Assembly (NCBI RefSeq): GCF_014172405.1
Contig: NZ_WNXC01000009.1
Coordinates: 186,001-250,000, forward strand
Source of the DNA: Pedobacter gandavensis
GTDB lineage: Bacteria > Bacteroidota > Bacteroidia > Sphingobacteriales > Sphingobacteriaceae
Direction of reading: 5' to 3'
DNA length: 64,000 nucleotides
Part shown: in pieces, positions 55,518 through 64,000 of the stretch
How positions within the stretch are numbered: position 1 is the first letter of the stretch
Layout: the number at the start of each line of letters is the position of its first letter
Notes under the pieces: generated by a model
Told to the model about the DNA's origin: nothing
Seen by the model: only the letters and a program-made list of their open reading frames with translations
Database searches by the model: none
Program-made: the position numbers and the translations under genes

Positions 55518-56366
55518 ATGTTAAAATTTTCCTTTCACAAACTACTTATTTTACCAGTTTTTCTGCTTTTCTTCCTGAATTCCTTTTCTCAAGACAAAGT
55601 AAATGTCATATTAATTGGGACTTATCACTTTAATAACCCTGGAAAAGACGCCGTCAAAAACATGGAGAGAAACATACTCACCAAAGAAAATCAACTTGGC
55701 TTAGAGCAAATAACAGATTTAATCGTAAAAAAATATAAACCTGACCAGATTTTTGTAGAAAGTAATTACAATAAAAAAAAGCAGCTTGATGAGCAGTACC
55801 AGCTCTATCTTAATGGAAAGTACTCATCCTATACAGACACCATAAAAAACCCTCGCTATAAAAGATTTTATACAGAAGGTGAAACTTACCAACTTGCTTT
55901 TCGGTTAGGAAAAAAATCAGGCAACAAGGAGATTTATCCGATTGATAGTTTAATTGAAATGCGATTCGATCTATTACAAAAAATGATAAAATCGAATCCA
56001 AAAAACAAGCAGTTTTTTGAAGAGAGACTTGCCATTTCAGGCAAAAACGCTAATGAGATTCTGGCAAAAAAAGATTTAAGAGATGTTTTTAAGGCCCTGA
56101 ACACTGACGCAGAATTAAATCAGAACAAAGGCATGTATATTTCCTTTATTAATGGTCTAGGGTTCAACGAAGGCTATTTTGGCGCAAATTTGGTTGCAGA
56201 TTGGTACAAAAGAAATTTGATCATGTATGCCAACATGCAAAATCAATTGGCTCCAACCACTAAAAACATTGTTATTTTGGTGGGTACTGGACATGCGGCC
56301 ATCATGAAGGACTTTATAAAAAATGATGAAAGATTTAATATAATTGAACTTAAAACCATTTTATAA
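55518..56366 (+). CDS. DUF5694-like secreted protein (TraB/erythromycin-esterase-like core)
   Basis: A signal peptide (to about residue 25, NSFSQ) is followed by VNVILIGTYHFNNPGKDAVK, with a GTYHF motif, and a late VGTGHAAIMKDF motif. These are the paired His-containing loops of the TraB/GumN/DUF5694 group, which recall a metal-dependent hydrolase fold. IFVESNYNKK and PIDSLIEMR also fit. The 282-residue length is normal. No function is established for these proteins that I know of. It is monocistronic, ending at a bidirectional terminator. Confidence 0.75.
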   Translation: MLKFSFHKLLILPVFLLFFLNSFSQDKVNVILIGTYHFNNPGKDAVKNMERNILTKENQLGLEQITDLIVKKYKPDQIFVESNYNKKKQLDEQYQLYLNGKYSSYTDTIKNPRYKRFYTEGETYQLAFRLGKKSGNKEIYPIDSLIEMRFDLLQKMIKSNPKNKQFFEERLAISGKNANEILAKKDLRDVFKALNTDAELNQNKGMYISFINGLGFNEGYFGANLVADWYKRNLIMYANMQNQLAPTTKNIVILVGTGHAAIMKDFIKNDERFNIIELKTIL

Positions 56367-56402
56367 AATCTAAAGTGGTCAAATTAAAGCAGGATTACGC
56401 AA

Positions 56403-56436
56403 AAAAAATCCGCTGCATAAATGCAGCGGATTTTTT
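56403..56436. terminator. Bidirectional terminator
   Basis: Stem 56403-56418 pairs perfectly with 56421-56436 (ATCCGCTGCAT core) with A6 on one side and T6 on the other. It lies between the converging DUF5694 gene and the utilisation locus. Confidence 0.88.
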
Positions 56437-56470
56437 CATAAATAGGGCTGTGAAAAAATAAACCTCTCCC

Positions 56471-57697
56471 CTAATACTCTACTTTATAATCCTTTTTTAG
56501 TGGTTCCCCCGTCCAGGCTTTTAAACTAGTCCATGGTGTAAAAGGATCCGTCCAAAACTGATGGTCTGCCGGTAAGCCCAATGTTAGGAAACCCAAGGTT
56601 GCCATATACAAACTTCCCGTTGACGTATAAGAATCAGCAACCATAGGCTGATGACCATTAAAACCCAACACAAGCCAACCTTTACCATCAAAATTCTGAT
56701 TCCCGTCATACATATTTTGGATCACCTTGGTTAAAGCACAACGAACCTGTGCCGGTTTTATAAATTCAGGCAATTTCTCCATCAATGCCGTTTGCGCCAA
56801 AACCTGAAAAGCAGCAGTACGATAGGTTATTGAACGACCAAAAGCGGGGTAAGTTCCTTCCGGAGAAATCATACGTTCCAAAAATTCAGACTGCCTAACC
56901 ATTCGTTTTACAGCCAAATCATAATCCGACTCTGGGGCTCTTTTCTTATCCACCAGTATTTTCAGTAAATCAACCAACATCGTATGAATTACATACGAAT
57001 TATAGTAATCCATACTAAATTTTTCACCATCACTATACCAGCTGTCACCAACATACCATTCTTTCATTTTGTTAATCGCAAACTGAACCCTTGCCGGATC
57101 GTATTGTTCTCCGATACTTAACAAGAAACCTTCCGTTAAACCGGCAAAAAGCAACCAGTTGTTATAGGCACCTGTTCTGGTTCTGAGCGATTTAAACTCT
57201 TCAATAAACCGTTTTTTAGTCAGGTCATCCAATGGCTCCCACAGTGCTTTTGGTGCGCGTAAAAAAGCTTGGGCAACATAGGCAGCATCCACAATCGGCT
57301 GACTTTCTTCCCGATAACTGATATAATCAGGACTTGCCGGATTCACAGAATTGGCCAAGCCCTTTAATAATTCCAAACGCATTTGTTTACGCATTTTTCC
57401 TTCTTTGGTATCATCATCAGGCAAAGCCAGCCAAGGTGCAACACCTGCAATGGTCCTTCCCAAAGCTTCTAAATAAGTCACTTTGGTTAAATTCAATCCA
57501 TAATCAGGATTATGCGCTAAAGGCATATTCTTTTTTAAGGTCTCCTTAGCCAAATTATGAATTACCGGATAAGAAATTTTATACAAGCTTTTAACCCATA
57601 CTTCACGGTCTTCTAAACCTGTGTTGGATTTGATTTTATTTTGTGCTGTTGCAAACTGAAAAAACAGCAGTAATGCAAAAAGAGATTTGTATTTCAT
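56471..57697 (-). CDS. DUF2264 (GH154-like) carbohydrate-active protein
   Basis: A signal peptide (to residue 18, FATAQ) precedes an alpha/alpha-barrel-type protein with LEALGRTIAGVAPWLALPDDDT, AYNNWLLFAGLTEGFLLSIG, VGDSWYSDGEKFSMDYYNSYVIHTM and RFGRSITYR-type blocks (AFGRSITYRTAAF). These match DUF2264, which I recall as the basis of glycoside hydrolase family 154 (beta-glucuronidase activity reported), but I could not verify it. The 408-residue length fits. It is the last gene of the locus, 20 bases from the GH88 gene, and probably removes glucuronic acid from the degraded polysaccharide. Confidence 0.75.
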   Translation of the reverse strand: MKYKSLFALLLFFQFATAQNKIKSNTGLEDREVWVKSLYKISYPVIHNLAKETLKKNMPLAHNPDYGLNLTKVTYLEALGRTIAGVAPWLALPDDDTKEGKMRKQMRLELLKGLANSVNPASPDYISYREESQPIVDAAYVAQAFLRAPKALWEPLDDLTKKRFIEEFKSLRTRTGAYNNWLLFAGLTEGFLLSIGEQYDPARVQFAINKMKEWYVGDSWYSDGEKFSMDYYNSYVIHTMLVDLLKILVDKKRAPESDYDLAVKRMVRQSEFLERMISPEGTYPAFGRSITYRTAAFQVLAQTALMEKLPEFIKPAQVRCALTKVIQNMYDGNQNFDGKGWLVLGFNGHQPMVADSYTSTGSLYMATLGFLTLGLPADHQFWTDPFTPWTSLKAWTGEPLKKDYKVEY

Positions 57698-57717
57698 ACA
57701 GATAAACTAAGCGTTAA

Positions 57718-58908
57718 TTATAAATACCACTTTTTATATCTCAGCAAAGCTTCGAGATAATAATAATCAGCATAAACCAGAGGCACATCAATTTCACTGT
57801 TTAGCGGGTAAGCGCCAGTACTGTGCATGAGTAAGAAACCACCGTTTTCACCTAATTTTGCACGATAGGCAGGGCTTGCCAGTGAATAGATCATCGTTTC
57901 TGCTGCTGATTTGAATTCTTCCTTTTCCTGACCAGATGTAAATTGTCCCAGTTCAAGTAAAGCTGATGCAATCAATGCACCTGCAGAGGCATCACGTTTT
58001 GTAAAAGGAATTCCTTGTGCATCAAAGTCCCAGAATGGAATTTTATCGGCAGGTAAATTCGGGTGATTCAATATGAAATGCGCAATTCCTTTTGCTTGTT
58101 TAAGATAAGTTGCATCTTTTGTAAAGCGGTACATCATGGTAAAACCATATAATGCCCAACCTTGCCCTCTAGACCAGGCAGAACAATTGGCTGCACCCTG
58201 CCAGGTTGCTTTCTTTATAATTGCTCCGGTTTCAAGGTTATAATCAATCACATGAAAGGAACTAAAATCATCACGAAAATGATTTTTCAAGGTCGTATTT
58301 GAATGTGATATTGCAATCTCCTTGTATTTAGGGCTACCACCATGATCACTTACCCAGTTCATCATTTCCAGGTTCATCATGTTATCAATGATCACAGGAC
58401 ATTGCCAATACCTATTCTTGTCCCAGGACTGGATAGATTTAATACTCGGGCGATAACGGCTTGCCAAAGATTCTGCGGAACGCTGTACAACTGCTTTATA
58501 CTCCGGCTTACCGGTTAAACGATAGGCATTACCAAAACTGCAATACATCATAAAACCTAAATCATGATTACCTGTATAGGTTTGGTTTGGCTCAATTACC
58601 TTTAAAGCTTCCTCCGCTTCCTTCTTAATTGATGCATCTTTTGTCTGCTCATACAAATACCATAAACTACCCGAATAAAAACCACTGCACCACCATTTTA
58701 TGTCGTGGTTTATTGATTTCCCATTAGCATAGCTTTGAGGAGTCAGTCCTGCGGGAATATTATTAGCAAGCACTTTATACTGATCAACGGCAAATTTAAA
58801 TTCATCGTTTATCAATTGAGCCATCGGCTTTTTGGGCGCTTGTCCCATACAGAATGAACTGCTAAGGGCTATTAAAGTAATAATCGTTTTAAATCTTTTT
58901 ATAATCAT
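57718..58908 (-). CDS. GH88 unsaturated glucuronyl hydrolase
   Basis: After a signal peptide (to about residue 22, SSFCMGQ), the alpha/alpha-barrel carries the family's two catalytic-site aspartates, Asp116 (NHDLGFMMY) and Asp175 (VIIDNMMNLE), plus NCSAWSRGQGWALYGFTMMY. GH88 enzymes hydrate and release the 4,5-unsaturated uronic acid left on oligosaccharides by polysaccharide lyases. A periplasmic location is expected. It sits between the heparinase-type lyase (80 bases upstream) and the DUF2264 protein, so it should process the lyase products. A GH105 assignment is less likely because of the HDLGF motif. Confidence 0.88.
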   Translation of the reverse strand: MIIKRFKTIITLIALSSSFCMGQAPKKPMAQLINDEFKFAVDQYKVLANNIPAGLTPQSYANGKSINHDIKWWCSGFYSGSLWYLYEQTKDASIKKEAEEALKVIEPNQTYTGNHDLGFMMYCSFGNAYRLTGKPEYKAVVQRSAESLASRYRPSIKSIQSWDKNRYWQCPVIIDNMMNLEMMNWVSDHGGSPKYKEIAISHSNTTLKNHFRDDFSSFHVIDYNLETGAIIKKATWQGAANCSAWSRGQGWALYGFTMMYRFTKDATYLKQAKGIAHFILNHPNLPADKIPFWDFDAQGIPFTKRDASAGALIASALLELGQFTSGQEKEEFKSAAETMIYSLASPAYRAKLGENGGFLLMHSTGAYPLNSEIDVPLVYADYYYLEALLRYKKWYL

Positions 58909-58988
58909 CTGTTATTCCGTCTTCTATGTGTTATCTATAAATCCTCCTATAATCAACCTTGTATACTAAAGGCAATATTTAATACTGA

Positions 58989-60941
58989 TCAAATTTTTGA
59001 CTGCGCTATTGTTATTTTATAATCTGACACTTTTTCTTTGAGTTTGCTGATCAAACGAATGCGATAAAGCTTAGGGCCCCAGACCGCTGCCAATCTGCTA
59101 TCGTCAATAAGTTGCTCATCAATTTTCACTTCAAATTTTGATTGATCAAAACTCATCATCAAGCCCGATTTAAATAGTAATACTCCTTTTTTAATTTCTA
59201 CCGTTAAGGGCGTTAAAAAATTAAGTTCTGCTGGCGCTTTATATGCGCTGAGCTTAGATTTATCAGTAAGACTAATTTCATTCTTTGACCTATTCAGGGT
59301 TATCGTTCTAATCCATTTCTCTACTGATGCAGCTGCAGGGTAAGCCCCTGCTATATCCATAGAAACACTGGCCGACTGCGCTGTATTACTGAATTTGAAG
59401 TCTGTTGCGGCAAACTGTTTACCATCTTGTTGCCCTACCCCATTTATCGTTGGACAGTTGTGCCATTGTGATTGAACATTCCAAAGTTCATAGCGTTTAT
59501 TGCTAAATGTTTTACTGGTATAAACACCAACACCAGCGTCAATTAAAACAGGTTGGCCATTGCTATAGACGATGAAGTTTCCGATGTCATTATGGTTATG
59601 GCTTTCGGCATTATTTCCACCCTTTGCGGCAAAAAATAAACCTTGATTGCTACCGGCTTTTTGTCGCGCATTAAAAACCTGCAAATCAGGCAATGCAACG
59701 TATGCAGGATAAGGTGCTTTTGAAGGTGTTATTTCCAGATCTCTATAAACATTTGACATGGCCAGAAAATCACTGATATCATCAGCAGATACTTTTTTAT
59801 TTTTCTTGCTAAAAAGAAAAGACGCATAGTTTTTTAACTTATCGTCTTTAAACATCAGCCCATATTGATAAACGCTTTCAGGGTTTTGACTATATTTTGC
59901 GGAAGCATCGGCAAAATTAACCACGTAATCCCCGGCGATTTGCATATTATAGGTATAAGTACCAATTTTGTGCAACAAGGTCTTATCACTCCAATCTAAC
60001 TTTCCTTTTGAGGACTGATTTAAGATCAACATTAACCGGATCAACCTACCACCTGCCATATCCCAATAAGAAGGTCCCTCATCGCATCCACCATCCTCAG
60101 GGTATTGATTTATAAAATTATCTGTACTTCTTAACAACTTTGCTGTAAATGCATCCAGTTTTTCACCCGGTTTAAGCACTAACAAAGCCGCCTGCATACT
60201 GTTTGCGTTCACATAAGTGTTCCAGTTATTAACTGAATTCCCTTTAAAGCCCATCCACCAGAAATTATCGTACTTAAGATAAGGATCAAAAATTCTGCGA
60301 TTAAGTTCATACAAGATTCTACCATTAACCACCTTTGAATAGTTTGCCAATTTTGGAGCAAGCATATTGTAAATAGTTGCTAATGTAAGTGCCGTACGGG
60401 AAGCACTTAAATCAATATAAGGGTTTTCAATGTTTGGTAAATCGGCTCCTTCCTTTTGCACAACGATGTGTGCAGGTGCAACCCAAGTGCTCTCTTCAAG
60501 AATAAGCCAGACTCCGTTTACAATTTGAGGGATATACTTCCCTTTGTTTTCTATAAGCTCAGCAGCAACCAGACGTGACAGCATTTTTCGGCGTTCTGAT
60601 AGCAGGTTTTCATAATTCACCCTGGTTCCGGTTAATTTATAATCGAGATATAAAGAAGCCGTTAGCGAAGGCCAATTGTAAGTAAATGCCTTATCTGCCT
60701 GCTTTAAAATATTTTGTTTAATACTATCAGGCAGCTCCTGAATAGCTTTCAGTGAATTCAGACTTTGTTCATTTTGCAAGCTTACCAAATCCGGAAAAGC
60801 ATTCCCGCCGGGATAAGCCTGATGATAAGATTGGATCAACCAATTCCTATCTGTTTGCTTTTGCGCGCTTACATTCAGAAATAAAGAGAGCATAAAGACT
60901 AAAAAATAAAAGAAACGGGAAACCAATATATTTTTTTTCAT
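58989..60941 (-). CDS. Heparinase II/III-family polysaccharide lyase
   Basis: The frame opens at 60980, but the Met at 60941 begins a signal peptide (KKNILVSRFFYFLVFMLSLFLNVSAQ) and gives 650 residues. An N-terminal alpha/alpha-toroid (about 30-360) is followed by the heparinase II/III C-terminal domain with AESHNHNDIGNF (His448, His450 in this numbering) and WHNCPTINGVGQQ. These carry the metal- and substrate-contact residues of the family. It cleaves uronic-acid-containing polysaccharide by beta-elimination; glycosaminoglycan, alginate or a bacterial uronic-acid exopolysaccharide are candidates. The PL subfamily cannot be told by eye. Confidence 0.88.
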   Translation of the reverse strand: MKKNILVSRFFYFLVFMLSLFLNVSAQKQTDRNWLIQSYHQAYPGGNAFPDLVSLQNEQSLNSLKAIQELPDSIKQNILKQADKAFTYNWPSLTASLYLDYKLTGTRVNYENLLSERRKMLSRLVAAELIENKGKYIPQIVNGVWLILEESTWVAPAHIVVQKEGADLPNIENPYIDLSASRTALTLATIYNMLAPKLANYSKVVNGRILYELNRRIFDPYLKYDNFWWMGFKGNSVNNWNTYVNANSMQAALLVLKPGEKLDAFTAKLLRSTDNFINQYPEDGGCDEGPSYWDMAGGRLIRLMLILNQSSKGKLDWSDKTLLHKIGTYTYNMQIAGDYVVNFADASAKYSQNPESVYQYGLMFKDDKLKNYASFLFSKKNKKVSADDISDFLAMSNVYRDLEITPSKAPYPAYVALPDLQVFNARQKAGSNQGLFFAAKGGNNAESHNHNDIGNFIVYSNGQPVLIDAGVGVYTSKTFSNKRYELWNVQSQWHNCPTINGVGQQDGKQFAATDFKFSNTAQSASVSMDIAGAYPAAASVEKWIRTITLNRSKNEISLTDKSKLSAYKAPAELNFLTPLTVEIKKGVLLFKSGLMMSFDQSKFEVKIDEQLIDDSRLAAVWGPKLYRIRLISKLKEKVSDYKITIAQSKI

Positions 60942-61013
60942 CCACATTAAAGCTATAAAAAAATAGGCCACCACCACCACAGTGGCAGCCTTATCCCAAC
61001 CAATTGTTTTTTT

Positions 61014-62774
61014 TTAATTTACCCAGCCTGCATTCTGTTTCAGGTTAGGATTTCTTTCTATCTCCACAGCAGGAATTGCCCAATTGTAAAGATAATCACC
61101 TTTAAATGAGTAAGCATAAACCACTTTACCCCAAGTTTGTTTTACTCCGTTACCAGGATAAAAAACTTTTTCTTTCCAGCTTTTCCATCTCATTTCATCG
61201 AAGAAATTGATACCCTCGTTCGGGAATTCAACCCTTCTTTCATTGCGGATGCGTTCTCTTAAATCTAACTGGTTTGATACAAATGTTGGTAAAATGGCAT
61301 TTGAATTTTGAAGCAAGGCAGCACCTGCACGGGCTCTTACTTCGTTTACTTTTGAAATAGCCTCTGTAGTCATCCCTTGTTCATTGAGTGCTTCAGCCCA
61401 CATTAACAATACATCTGCATATCTGATTAAGACAAAATCTGTCGGGCCAAAATCTCTTCCCGGTGTTTCCGTTGTTCCTTCATAAACATATTTCCTGTAT
61501 AAATAATAGAACAGACTTTGTGTATCCGTGCGTAAATCTCCGTTTGTTGCTGCTTCTGAACGGTAAGGCCATCTTGAAGTAACTACTGCATTTGCGCCAC
61601 TAAATACACCTACATAAGTGGAATATGGTGTAATTACGTTTGCCGCTAATCTAGGATCACGATTGGCGTAAGCCTGAAGAATTCTTGCTTCATTGCCTGT
61701 TGGCAAATACAAACTCATTTTTGCACCTCTGGTTGTTGCCGCTGCGATTTCTGCCGTTGTTAAATTATTTCTAAGAAAATAAACTTCTCTTTCCGCCACT
61801 GATAAACTGGCATAGCCTGGTATTATAGCATCCCAATTAAATTTAGATCCATCCGCATTTTCATACAAATCGACCAAATTAGGTGATACATGATACGTGT
61901 TCCAGCAAGAACCAAAAGATGAACGTGTACCGCAATAAAATTGAGTTGTGGAACCAAAACCTGAAACACCAATATTTTGGATAGAGAAAATCATCTCATT
62001 AGATTGCTCATTGGCTGTTTTAAACAAATTAGAATAGTTTGCAAACAGGCCATAACCTGCATCTTTAACTTTAGAAAAATCTGCAGCAGCCAAATCCCAT
62101 TTCTCAGTATACAAATAAGCTTTACCTCGCAAAGCATAAGCAGCACCCTTTGTAACATGACCGTATAGTCCATCACCGCTGGTATATTTGTTAGGTAAGT
62201 TTGGCTCAGCAATTACAGCCGTAAGATCAGCTATAACCTGTGCCCAAACTTCAGCTTCTGTTGAGCGTCCTTTTGTTGCTTCAGCAGCCGTAAAAGGCTC
62301 CAGGTAAATAGGAACACCTTTGTACAATTGATTAAGTCTTAAATAAAAATATGCTCTTAAAAACTTTGCTTCGGCAACAAGCCTACCTTTCTTTTCAGGT
62401 GTTGAAGGTGATTTTATAGGAATATTTTTTATTGCATCATTTGCTCTCTGAATACCTTCGTAAAGGTTTTGCCAGTGTGCACTGAAATACCCGTTACCGG
62501 AGGTGACTGTACCTGTCATTATCGCCTCTGCACCTGAAGTCTGCCCAGTTAATCCCAAGCAATCCATTTGATAAAGCTCTAAACCGGAAGCCCCACCTGA
62601 GGCATTTCCATACCTTAATAACGCATAAATACCGGTTATTCCCTGATCAGTTAAGTTATCACTGGTCCACATCGTTTCGGATGCAACTTGTGAATATGGG
62701 GCCGTATTTAACAAATCTTTCTTACAACCTGCAAGCACAGCAATTGTAAATATTATAGTGAATATCTTTTTCAT
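61014..62774 (-). CDS. SusD/RagB-family nutrient-binding outer-membrane lipoprotein
   Basis: The lipobox LAGC is followed by KKDLLNTAPYSQVASETMW, then the SusD fold: GRLVAEAKFLRAYFYLRLNQLYKGVPIYLEPF, TKGAAYALRGKAYLYTEKWD, and the C-terminal LIRYADVLLMWAEALNEQG, INEVRARAG-like KVNEVRARAG and RNERRVEFPNEGINFFDEMRW. At 586 residues it is full length. It is 18 bases after the SusC gene and 33 bases before the lyase ORF (72 bases to the chosen start), so the locus is one transcript. Confidence 0.95.
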   Translation of the reverse strand: MKKIFTIIFTIAVLAGCKKDLLNTAPYSQVASETMWTSDNLTDQGITGIYALLRYGNASGGASGLELYQMDCLGLTGQTSGAEAIMTGTVTSGNGYFSAHWQNLYEGIQRANDAIKNIPIKSPSTPEKKGRLVAEAKFLRAYFYLRLNQLYKGVPIYLEPFTAAEATKGRSTEAEVWAQVIADLTAVIAEPNLPNKYTSGDGLYGHVTKGAAYALRGKAYLYTEKWDLAAADFSKVKDAGYGLFANYSNLFKTANEQSNEMIFSIQNIGVSGFGSTTQFYCGTRSSFGSCWNTYHVSPNLVDLYENADGSKFNWDAIIPGYASLSVAEREVYFLRNNLTTAEIAAATTRGAKMSLYLPTGNEARILQAYANRDPRLAANVITPYSTYVGVFSGANAVVTSRWPYRSEAATNGDLRTDTQSLFYYLYRKYVYEGTTETPGRDFGPTDFVLIRYADVLLMWAEALNEQGMTTEAISKVNEVRARAGAALLQNSNAILPTFVSNQLDLRERIRNERRVEFPNEGINFFDEMRWKSWKEKVFYPGNGVKQTWGKVVYAYSFKGDYLYNWAIPAVEIERNPNLKQNAGWVN

Positions 62775-62792
62775 TTCTTTCCTTCTAATTCT

Positions 62793-64000
62793 TTAAAAAG
62801 TAACATTTAATCCTACAGAATACTGACGCATAGTCGGATATCCAACATTTGCACCGATTTCAGGATCCAAGCCTGGATACTTGGTTATGGTCCACAGGTT
62901 TTCTCCTGAAAAATAAATCCTCGCTCTGCTGATCGAAGCCTTTTGAGAGATTTTTTCAGGGATAGTATAACCTATCTGCAAGTTTTTCAGTTTAAGATAA
63001 GATGCATTGTACAAATAGAAATCACTTGCCACAGCTGCATTCTGAGCATCAGTGGTATTTTTTAATCGTGGATAATGAGCTGTGATATTATTTGCAGGAT
63101 CGCTCGGATTGGCATCATTATAGTAATAATGGTCATTAGCAATTAGTGTACTCACTGCATTACCTAATGATACAATTGAATTATTATAACCTGTTGCATT
63201 CCAGTAGTACCACATACCTGCACTACCCGCCCATATCATAGACATATCTATATTTTTGTAAGATAAGTTGATGCCTGCACCGTAATTATATCTTGGTGTT
63301 GATGATTTATTCATAAACTGACCATCAAAAGAGTTTCCATAAAACCCATCACCATTGTTATCTGCATAGATTAAATCGCCGTAATAAATTTTAGTTTTAC
63401 TTACACCTGCAGTAGGCTGAAAAGTATAACCGGCAGCCATCATTGCATTTAACCAAGCCATATCATCAGTTGTACGGATCATACCATCTTTTGGCCCGCC
63501 GCCTACATTCACTTTTCCATCGGTAAAATAGTTACCCGAACCTTTGTAAACAGTTTGAAGGTAATACTCGTTGTATTCGTGGCCATCAAGTACTCTATTG
63601 GTTCCCCCGCTCGAAATATTTCCTAAGTTTGAGGTGTAAACGGTATTACCCGCAGCATCAGTTGTGTAACCTGCTTGAAGTGGACCTTTAAATTTCTTAA
63701 TACGGTTAAAATTGTAAGCAAAATTTCCTGACACACCGTATTTAAAATCACCAGCTTTTCCATGGTATCCTAAAGAAATTTCTACTCCTTTATTTGACAT
63801 TTGAGCTATGTTTTCAGTTGCTGCCGTAGCTGTACCTGTTGTTAAAGGAATGGTTGGTGGAAATAAAATTCCATCAGTATATTTCTTATACAAATCAATT
63901 TCAAAAGTTAAAGCTCCTTTTAATAAATTTCCATCTAAACCAATGTTCGTTGTAGTTGTCGATTCCCAAACTAAATTCCGATTGGCAAACTTTGTAGATA
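62793..64000 (-). CDS. SusC/RagA TonB-dependent transporter, C-terminal part (cut by window end)
   Basis: The frame continues through 64000, so this is 5'-truncated by the window edge; the apparent start at 63893 is an internal TTG (Leu). The visible ~402 residues are the C-terminal barrel, with WESTTTTNIGLDGNLL and LYKKYTDGIL, the usual SusC repeat of W-E-x-N-I-G-L-D and D-Y-x-R-T-D, ending YSVGLNVTF with the terminal Phe needed for BAM insertion. The paired SusD begins 18 bases on. It is the first visible gene of the uronate polysaccharide utilisation locus. Confidence 0.94.
   Translation of the reverse strand, partial: STKFANRNLVWESTTTTNIGLDGNLLKGALTFEIDLYKKYTDGILFPPTIPLTTGTATAATENIAQMSNKGVEISLGYHGKAGDFKYGVSGNFAYNFNRIKKFKGPLQAGYTTDAAGNTVYTSNLGNISSGGTNRVLDGHEYNEYYLQTVYKGSGNYFTDGKVNVGGGPKDGMIRTTDDMAWLNAMMAAGYTFQPTAGVSKTKIYYGDLIYADNNGDGFYGNSFDGQFMNKSSTPRYNYGAGINLSYKNIDMSMIWAGSAGMWYYWNATGYNNSIVSLGNAVSTLIANDHYYYNDANPSDPANNITAHYPRLKNTTDAQNAAVASDFYLYNASYLKLKNLQIGYTIPEKISQKASISRARIYFSGENLWTITKYPGLDPEIGANVGYPTMRQYSVGLNVTF

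Noticed and set aside
1..64000. Mobile element, prophage, CRISPR array, tRNA or rRNA
   Set aside because: I saw no transposase or integrase motifs, no regularly spaced identical repeats with unique spacers, and no tRNA or rRNA-like segments. The repeats present are protein-coding or short regulatory elements.

Overview
The window looks like chromosomal DNA from a low-GC, free-living Bacteroidota, most like the Sphingobacteriaceae (Pedobacter and relatives). This rests on three SusC/SusD pairs, a FecR/ECF-sigma pair, a giant T9SS-sorted adhesin with PorP/SprF and OmpA partners, and many TlpA-like thioredoxins. Taxonomy is inferred from gene content only. I see no rRNA, tRNA, insertion sequence, phage gene or CRISPR array.

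Layout. (1) 1-2.9 kb, plus strand: a truncated secreted-protein tail, a two-domain sulfurtransferase, a Crp/Fnr regulator and two small membrane proteins. (2) 20.7-2.9 kb, minus strand: an ECF sigma factor and FecR anti-sigma, then a tightly packed ten-gene operon of SusC (with STN domain), SusD, DUF4843 lipoprotein, PKD-like lipoprotein, five thioredoxin-fold proteins and a double trypsin-fold protease. It reads as a cell-surface-signalled uptake system, probably for peptides or protein rather than glycans, with an unusually large periplasmic thiol-redox arm. (3) 27.1-20.9 kb, minus strand: a tripartite RND efflux operon preceded by a small membrane protein. (4) 32.1-27.3 kb, minus strand: a membrane-spanning TPR-LuxR regulator, then a four-gene operon of a CsgG-like protein, a lipoprotein, a DUF6175 protein and a repeat protein. 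The gap between them carries five GGTAGT hexamers about one helical turn apart. This is the best candidate here for an undescribed system. (5) 37.2-32.3 kb, minus strand: a second SusC/SusD pair, with two LacI-type palindromes upstream.

(6) 38.9-38.1 kb, minus strand: ferritin followed by an extremely acidic 80-residue protein. (7) 39.4-54.1 kb, plus strand: a 3,916-residue adhesin (about 20 PKD-like modules, then 11 full DUF7507-like repeats, DUF11 repeats and a type B T9SS sorting domain), a PorP/SprF protein and an OmpA-family protein. (8) 54.4-56.4 kb: a KOW-motif small protein, an unknown protein and a DUF5694 protein. (9) 64.0-56.5 kb, minus strand: a polysaccharide utilisation locus with DUF2264 protein, GH88 unsaturated glucuronyl hydrolase, heparinase II/III-family lyase, SusD and a SusC cut by the window end. 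The enzyme set points to a uronic-acid-containing polysaccharide cleaved by lyases.

Family names come from recognising motifs and architecture by eye; no database search was run. Several start codons were moved inward where a signal peptide, terminator or upstream gene made the longest frame unlikely; these are noted per gene.
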